Positions 60,743 through 64,000 of a stretch of DNA of 64,000 bases are shown in pieces. The DNA comes from Mesorhizobium sp. C432A (GTDB lineage: Bacteria > Pseudomonadota > Alphaproteobacteria > Rhizobiales > Rhizobiaceae): the NCBI RefSeq assembly GCF_030323145.1, contig NZ_CP100470.1, positions 3,513,001 to 3,577,000 on the forward strand, in the 5' to 3' direction. The notes under the pieces were generated by a model that did no database searches, was not told the origin of the DNA, and saw only the letters and a program-made list of their open reading frames with translations. The first letter of the stretch is position 1; each line of letters starts with the position of its first letter. The position numbers were made by a program, and so were the translations under genes.

Positions 60743-60843
60743 ACTGGAGCGGTTCAGCGTTTCACGGAAACGCCGAACCGCTCCAGTTCTTTGTTTTTTG
60801 CAATTCCGGACGGAAAACCGTTTCACACTTTTCCTGGAATTGC
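60743..60843. repeat. Two-hairpin rhizobial repeat element with terminator-like U-run
   Basis: ACTGGAGCGGTTC plus GCGTTTC (60743-60763) pair with GAAACGC plus GAACCGCTCCAGT (60767-60787), one mismatch, followed by TTCTTTGTTTTTT. A second stem joins GCAATTCC (60800-60807) to GGAATTGC (60836-60843). Both units are widespread rhizobial intergenic repeats. The first would also end gabD transcription. Confidence 0.8.
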
Positions 60844-60884
60844 TCTAAGTCGATAGATCGACGAATTAGCATTTGGACATAGCG

Positions 60885-61904
60885 ATGAAGGACGGCGAAG
60901 TCTTCGGCACGACGCAGGCAGGCGAACCCGTTCGCCGTTTCACCATCCGGGGCGGCGGCGTCAGCGCCAACATCATCGGGCTCGGCGCAATCATCCAGGA
61001 TCTGCGGCTCGCCGGGCACGACGCGCCGCTGGTGCTGGGCTACGATCGCTTCGAGCCTTACGAGACTGACCGGGCCTTCTTCGGCGCGGTCGTCGGCCGT
61101 TACGCCAACCGCATCCGCGACGGCCGCTTCACCATTGCCGGCCAGCGCTACCAGACCGAGCGCAATTTCCTCGGCAAGCACACGCTGCATGGCGGCTCGG
61201 AGGGCTTCTTCCACCGGCCGTGGACGGTTTCGCTGCACGGCCGGGATTTTGTCACCCTGACCCTGCACGATCCCGAGGGCACGATGGGCTTTCCCGGCGC
61301 GCTCGACGTCACCTGCACCTACCGGCTGAAGATTCCCGGCACGCTCTCGATGGAACTGACCGCCACTTGCGAGGAGCCGACGCTGTGCAATCTGGCGCAG
61401 CATTCCTATTTCAATCTCGACGATGGCGGCGCCGGTGACATTCTCGACCACCGGCTGATGCTGAATGCCGGCGCCTATACGCCGGTCGATGGCGAGATGA
61501 TCCCGACCGGCGTGGTCAAACCGGTCGACGGCACGCCCTTCGACTTCCGCCAGGCGCGGCCGCTGCGCATGGAAACGGAAGGCGAGCAGCTTCCCTACGA
61601 CGTCAATTTCTGCCTGGCGTCAGCCCGGGGCCCGCTTCACCAGGTGGCGTGGGCGCAAGGCGCCAATTCCGGCGTCGAGATGGAGGTCTGGACCACAGAG
61701 CCCGGCCTGCAGCTCTACACCGGCCAGTATGTCGCGCCAACCTCAGGCGGCCTGGACGGACGGCGCTACAAGGCGTTTTCCGGCTTTTGCCTGGAAGCGC
61801 AGACCTGGCCCGACGCGCCGAACCGGCCTTATTTCCCACAGGCCACGCTGTGGCCGGGCCAGATCTATCATCAGGTGACGGAATATCGTTTCAGGCTTCC
61901 CTAA
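60885..61904 (+). CDS. Aldose 1-epimerase (GalM-like)
   Basis: This 339-aa protein starts at ATG 60885 (MKDGEVFGTTQAGEPVRRFTI); a TTG at 60873 is less likely. Family motifs include GRYANRIRDGRF, the catalytic His in LGKHTLHGGSEGF and LAQHSYFNLDD, and the Glu near SGFCLEAQTWPDAPN. It interconverts alpha and beta anomers of galactose, glucose or other sugars. The stop is 4 nt before the convergent KDG kinase stop. Confidence 0.9.
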   Translation: MKDGEVFGTTQAGEPVRRFTIRGGGVSANIIGLGAIIQDLRLAGHDAPLVLGYDRFEPYETDRAFFGAVVGRYANRIRDGRFTIAGQRYQTERNFLGKHTLHGGSEGFFHRPWTVSLHGRDFVTLTLHDPEGTMGFPGALDVTCTYRLKIPGTLSMELTATCEEPTLCNLAQHSYFNLDDGGAGDILDHRLMLNAGAYTPVDGEMIPTGVVKPVDGTPFDFRQARPLRMETEGEQLPYDVNFCLASARGPLHQVAWAQGANSGVEMEVWTTEPGLQLYTGQYVAPTSGGLDGRRYKAFSGFCLEAQTWPDAPNRPYFPQATLWPGQIYHQVTEYRFRLP

Positions 61905-61908
61905 GGTC

Positions 61909-62829
61909 TTAGCCCTCGAAAGCGGTTCTTAGAACCTCGAACGGCGCCAGCGCGCCGCGCACCTGCACGACAGCGGCGGCGACGCGATGCGCGCGCTGCA
62001 CGGCATCCGCCGGGGCATGGCCGGCCAGCCGGGCGGCGAGATAGCCGCCATTGAAGGAATCTCCGGCGCCGGTGGTGTCGACCGGGGTGGCGACATGCTG
62101 GGCCGGAACCGGCTGCAGGGCTCCGCCAGTGGCGATCAGCGCGGGTTCCTCGCCATTCTTGACGACGACTTCGCCGACCAGTTTTCCGAACCGCTCGGCG
62201 GTCGCTTGCGGTGCCGAGTCGCCAAACAGCATCTGCTCGTCGGGAAAGGTCGGCAGCGCGATGTCGGCGACGGCAAGCGCGTCGAGGATCGCGGCTTGCG
62301 CCTCCTCGCGGCTCTGCCACAGGCGCGGCCGGTAGTTGGGGTCGAAAGCGACGAGCGAACCGGCAGCCCGCGCCTTGGCCACTTCTGCCAGCAACGTCTT
62401 GCGCGCGGCGGCATCCAGAATTGCCAAGGTGATTCCGGAAAAATACACAAGCGCCTGGTTTTCAAGGCTTTTTGCCAAGGCGGCTGGATCCGAGGCAAGC
62501 CGCCTGGCCGCCGCGTCGCTGCGCCAATAGGTGAAGGCGCGTTCGGCGCCGGTCAAGGTGATGGCGTAGAGGCCGGGCCGCGCGCCTGGGATGACCGGGC
62601 TGGCGCCGATGCCGATGCCGTTTTCGGCGAAGAACGAAATCTGGCCCTGCGAGAAGGGATCGTCGCCGAAGGCGGAGACATAGGTCGCCGGCCGCTCGCC
62701 GCTCAGCGCATGCAGCGCCCACAACGTGTTGAACGTGTCGCCGGCAAAGCCCATGCGCCAGTTCGGCCCGGCCTGGCCGGACAGCTCGAGCATGCATTCA
62801 CCGATCGAAGCGACGCCGTCTGCTGCCAT
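61909..62829 (-). CDS. kdgK: 2-dehydro-3-deoxygluconokinase (PfkB family)
   Basis: This 306-aa PfkB kinase phosphorylates KDG in Entner-Doudoroff-type sugar-acid breakdown. It begins VASIGECMLELSGQ and ends with the ATP/catalytic motif PVDTTGAGDSFNGGYLA, where Asp of TTGAGD is the base. FAGDTFNTLWALH is typical of KdgK. GGAGA lies before ATG 62829. Related sugar kinases are possible. Confidence 0.87.
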   Translation of the reverse strand: MAADGVASIGECMLELSGQAGPNWRMGFAGDTFNTLWALHALSGERPATYVSAFGDDPFSQGQISFFAENGIGIGASPVIPGARPGLYAITLTGAERAFTYWRSDAAARRLASDPAALAKSLENQALVYFSGITLAILDAAARKTLLAEVAKARAAGSLVAFDPNYRPRLWQSREEAQAAILDALAVADIALPTFPDEQMLFGDSAPQATAERFGKLVGEVVVKNGEEPALIATGGALQPVPAQHVATPVDTTGAGDSFNGGYLAARLAGHAPADAVQRAHRVAAAVVQVRGALAPFEVLRTAFEG

Positions 62830-62962
62830 GTATCTGTCTCCGGACCAGTTCGCTGCTGTAGCTTTTTGCGGCCGGCAGCGCCATGCTTGGCGGCGGCGGT
62901 TTTTTGCGCCAGAAGCGTTTTCCCACAGAAGCGGCGGGACGCGAATTGCTTCGCGAGACGTT

Positions 62963-63427
62963 ATGCCCAGAAGAGGAACCGGTTTGGCATCGATATGGCG
63001 TTATCTTCTTGCGGGCGTTGGTCTGGCCGCCTTGCTGGCTGGCATATTGGCGATCGTCTATCTGACCGCGCCGCAGTCGGCGCCGAGCCCCGATGTTTCG
63101 CGCTCGAAGAAGACGGCGAACGGCTTGTTTGTCGCCAGCATTCAGCCGGAACGCGGCGTTATCCGGCAAGGCGAACTGCAATCCTGGTTGCTGACCCTGA
63201 AGACGGTCAACGGCGATTCCGTGGAAGGTGCGGCGATCTCGGTGTCCGGCGGCATGCCGCAGCACAATCACGGCTTGCCGACCAGTCCGCAGGCGACCGA
63301 CTATCTTGGCGAGGGGCGCTACCGGATCGAGGGGCTCAAATTCACCATGAGCGGCGTGTGGCAGTTGCGCTTCGCCATTTCGGCGGCGGCCGGTTCCGAC
63401 ACGGTCGTCTTCAACGTGGTGCTGTGA
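62963..63427 (+). CDS. Membrane-anchored YtkA/FixH-like protein
   Basis: This 154-aa protein from ATG 62963 (MPRRGTGLASIWRYLL) has one N-terminal membrane segment and a periplasmic beta-rich domain (GELQSWLLTLKTVNGDSVEGAAISVSGGMPQHNHGLPTSPQAT). MPQHNHG has Met/His residues that could bind copper. It lies 4 nt before the cytochrome c peroxidase gene and may help deliver metal or protect it. Function inferred only from fold-like pattern. Confidence 0.72.
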   Translation: MPRRGTGLASIWRYLLAGVGLAALLAGILAIVYLTAPQSAPSPDVSRSKKTANGLFVASIQPERGVIRQGELQSWLLTLKTVNGDSVEGAAISVSGGMPQHNHGLPTSPQATDYLGEGRYRIEGLKFTMSGVWQLRFAISAAAGSDTVVFNVVL

Positions 63428-63431
63428 GCGA

Positions 63432-64000
63432 ATGAGCCGCCTGTTGCGCCTTCTGGCATTGGCGGCGGTCGTGCTCGTTGCCGGCTGCGGCAAACCGGAT
63501 TTTTCCGATGCCGAGAAGAAGACCATCGCCTCGCTGGCGCTGAACACCTTGCCGGCGCTCAAACCCGACACCACCAACCGCTTCGCCGACGTGCCAGCCG
63601 CCGCCGCCCTGGGCTCCACTCTGTTCTTCGACCAGGGCATGAGCCGTGACGGGAACGTATCCTGCTCGACCTGCCACAAGATCGACCGGCAATTCCAGGA
63701 TGACCTGCCGCAATCCGTCGGCGTTGGCCGAACCAACAGGCGCTCGATGCCGCTGGCCGGCATTGCCCGCAATCCGTGGTTCTTCTGGGATGGACGGCGC
63801 GACAGCCTGTGGGCGCAGGCGCTGACGCCGCTGGAAAACCCGCTTGAGCAGGCGGGGAACCGCGCGGCCTTCGCGCATTACATCCAGAAGCGGTTCGGCG
63901 AGCGCTATGAGCGCATCTTCGGGCCACTGCCGGATCTTTCCGCCGTGCCGGCCAACGCCAGCCCGCTCGGCAGTGAGGCCGAGCAGGCGGCGTGGAAGGC
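63432..64000 (+). CDS. Di-heme cytochrome c peroxidase (MauG/CcpA-like), N-terminal part
   Basis: This lipoprotein (MSRLLRLLALAAVVLVAGC, lipid Cys19) continues past the window end. It has a first heme site CSTCH (near residue 80) and the CCP-type stretch LGSTLFFDQGMSRDGNVSCSTCHKIDRQFQDD, followed by NPWFFWDGRRDSLWAQALTPLENPLE, a conserved tryptophan region of bacterial CCPs. It reduces hydrogen peroxide in the periplasm or acts as a MauG-like oxidase. The second heme would lie beyond 64000. Confidence 0.9.
   Translation, partial: MSRLLRLLALAAVVLVAGCGKPDFSDAEKKTIASLALNTLPALKPDTTNRFADVPAAAALGSTLFFDQGMSRDGNVSCSTCHKIDRQFQDDLPQSVGVGRTNRRSMPLAGIARNPWFFWDGRRDSLWAQALTPLENPLEQAGNRAAFAHYIQKRFGERYERIFGPLPDLSAVPANASPLGSEAEQAAWK

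Overview
The window reads as chromosome of a Rhizobiales alphaproteobacterium, most likely Mesorhizobium or a close relative. The evidence is high GC with strong third-position GC bias, Rhizobiales-type palindromic intergenic repeats, an acpXL-lpxXL locus for very-long-chain acylated lipid A, and rhizobial-type homocysteine methyltransferase and betaine catabolism genes. No prophage, insertion sequence, CRISPR array, tRNA or rRNA was seen. Family assignments rest on protein motifs read by eye; no database search was run.

Region 1 (about 0.2-11.3 kb) is a corrinoid-dependent methyl-transfer module of the kind first known from methanogens and acetogens. It holds a RamA-like ATP-dependent corrinoid activator, a methyltetrahydrofolate:corrinoid methyltransferase, MetF-like and MetV-like methylene-THF reductase components, a small 'virulence factor' family protein, a DUF1638 protein, a B12-binding corrinoid protein, an MttB-family methyltransferase and an 8-Cys iron-sulfur protein. 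A methylated amine or betaine would be demethylated by MttB onto the corrinoid protein, the methyl moved to THF, and methyl-THF oxidised or passed to homocysteine. Region 2 (11.4-16.8 kb) is ordinary: a dienelactone-hydrolase-like protein, a flavoprotein, an ECF sigma factor with a membrane VWA protein, and a small ORF.

Region 3 (16.8-31.4 kb) returns to methyl and onium metabolism. It has a Zn-type betaine/homocysteine S-methyltransferase, an XRE regulator, a desaturase, a PhnD-like soluble protein, a DddP-like M24 protein, a dimethylglycine-dehydrogenase-like flavoenzyme, a second MttB and two tandem MFS transporters (the second frameshifted). Two near-identical palindromes that look like SahR (S-adenosylhomocysteine-responsive) operators sit upstream of the THF-methyltransferase/RamA pair and of the homocysteine methyltransferase, tying Regions 1 and 3 together.

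Region 4 (31.5-41.7 kb) holds a prolyl oligopeptidase, an omega-aminotransferase, 3-hydroxyisobutyrate dehydrogenase, an acyl-CoA dehydrogenase, a frameshifted DMSP-lyase-family cupin, cobyric acid synthase (cobQ), a TSUP exporter and a TerB-like protein. Region 5 (41.8-49.0 kb) is a Dpp-type peptide ABC transporter with an M20 amidohydrolase, then an L,D-transpeptidase. Region 6 (49.0-54.0 kb) is the 27OH-C28 lipid A cluster lpxXL-adh2XL-fabF1XL-fabF2XL-acpXL, with no fabZXL gene. Region 7 (54.2-64 kb) has a histidine phosphatase, a caspase-TPR protein, an AEC transporter, a succinate-semialdehyde dehydrogenase, an aldose epimerase, a KDG kinase, a membrane-anchored YtkA/FixH-like protein and the start of a cytochrome c peroxidase.

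The most interesting content is the aerobic corrinoid one-carbon system and its unexplained parts: Arg/Gly-rich tails on five of its enzymes, the shared palindromic operators, DUF1638, the small 'virulence factor' protein, and the two DMSP-lyase-like proteins close by.
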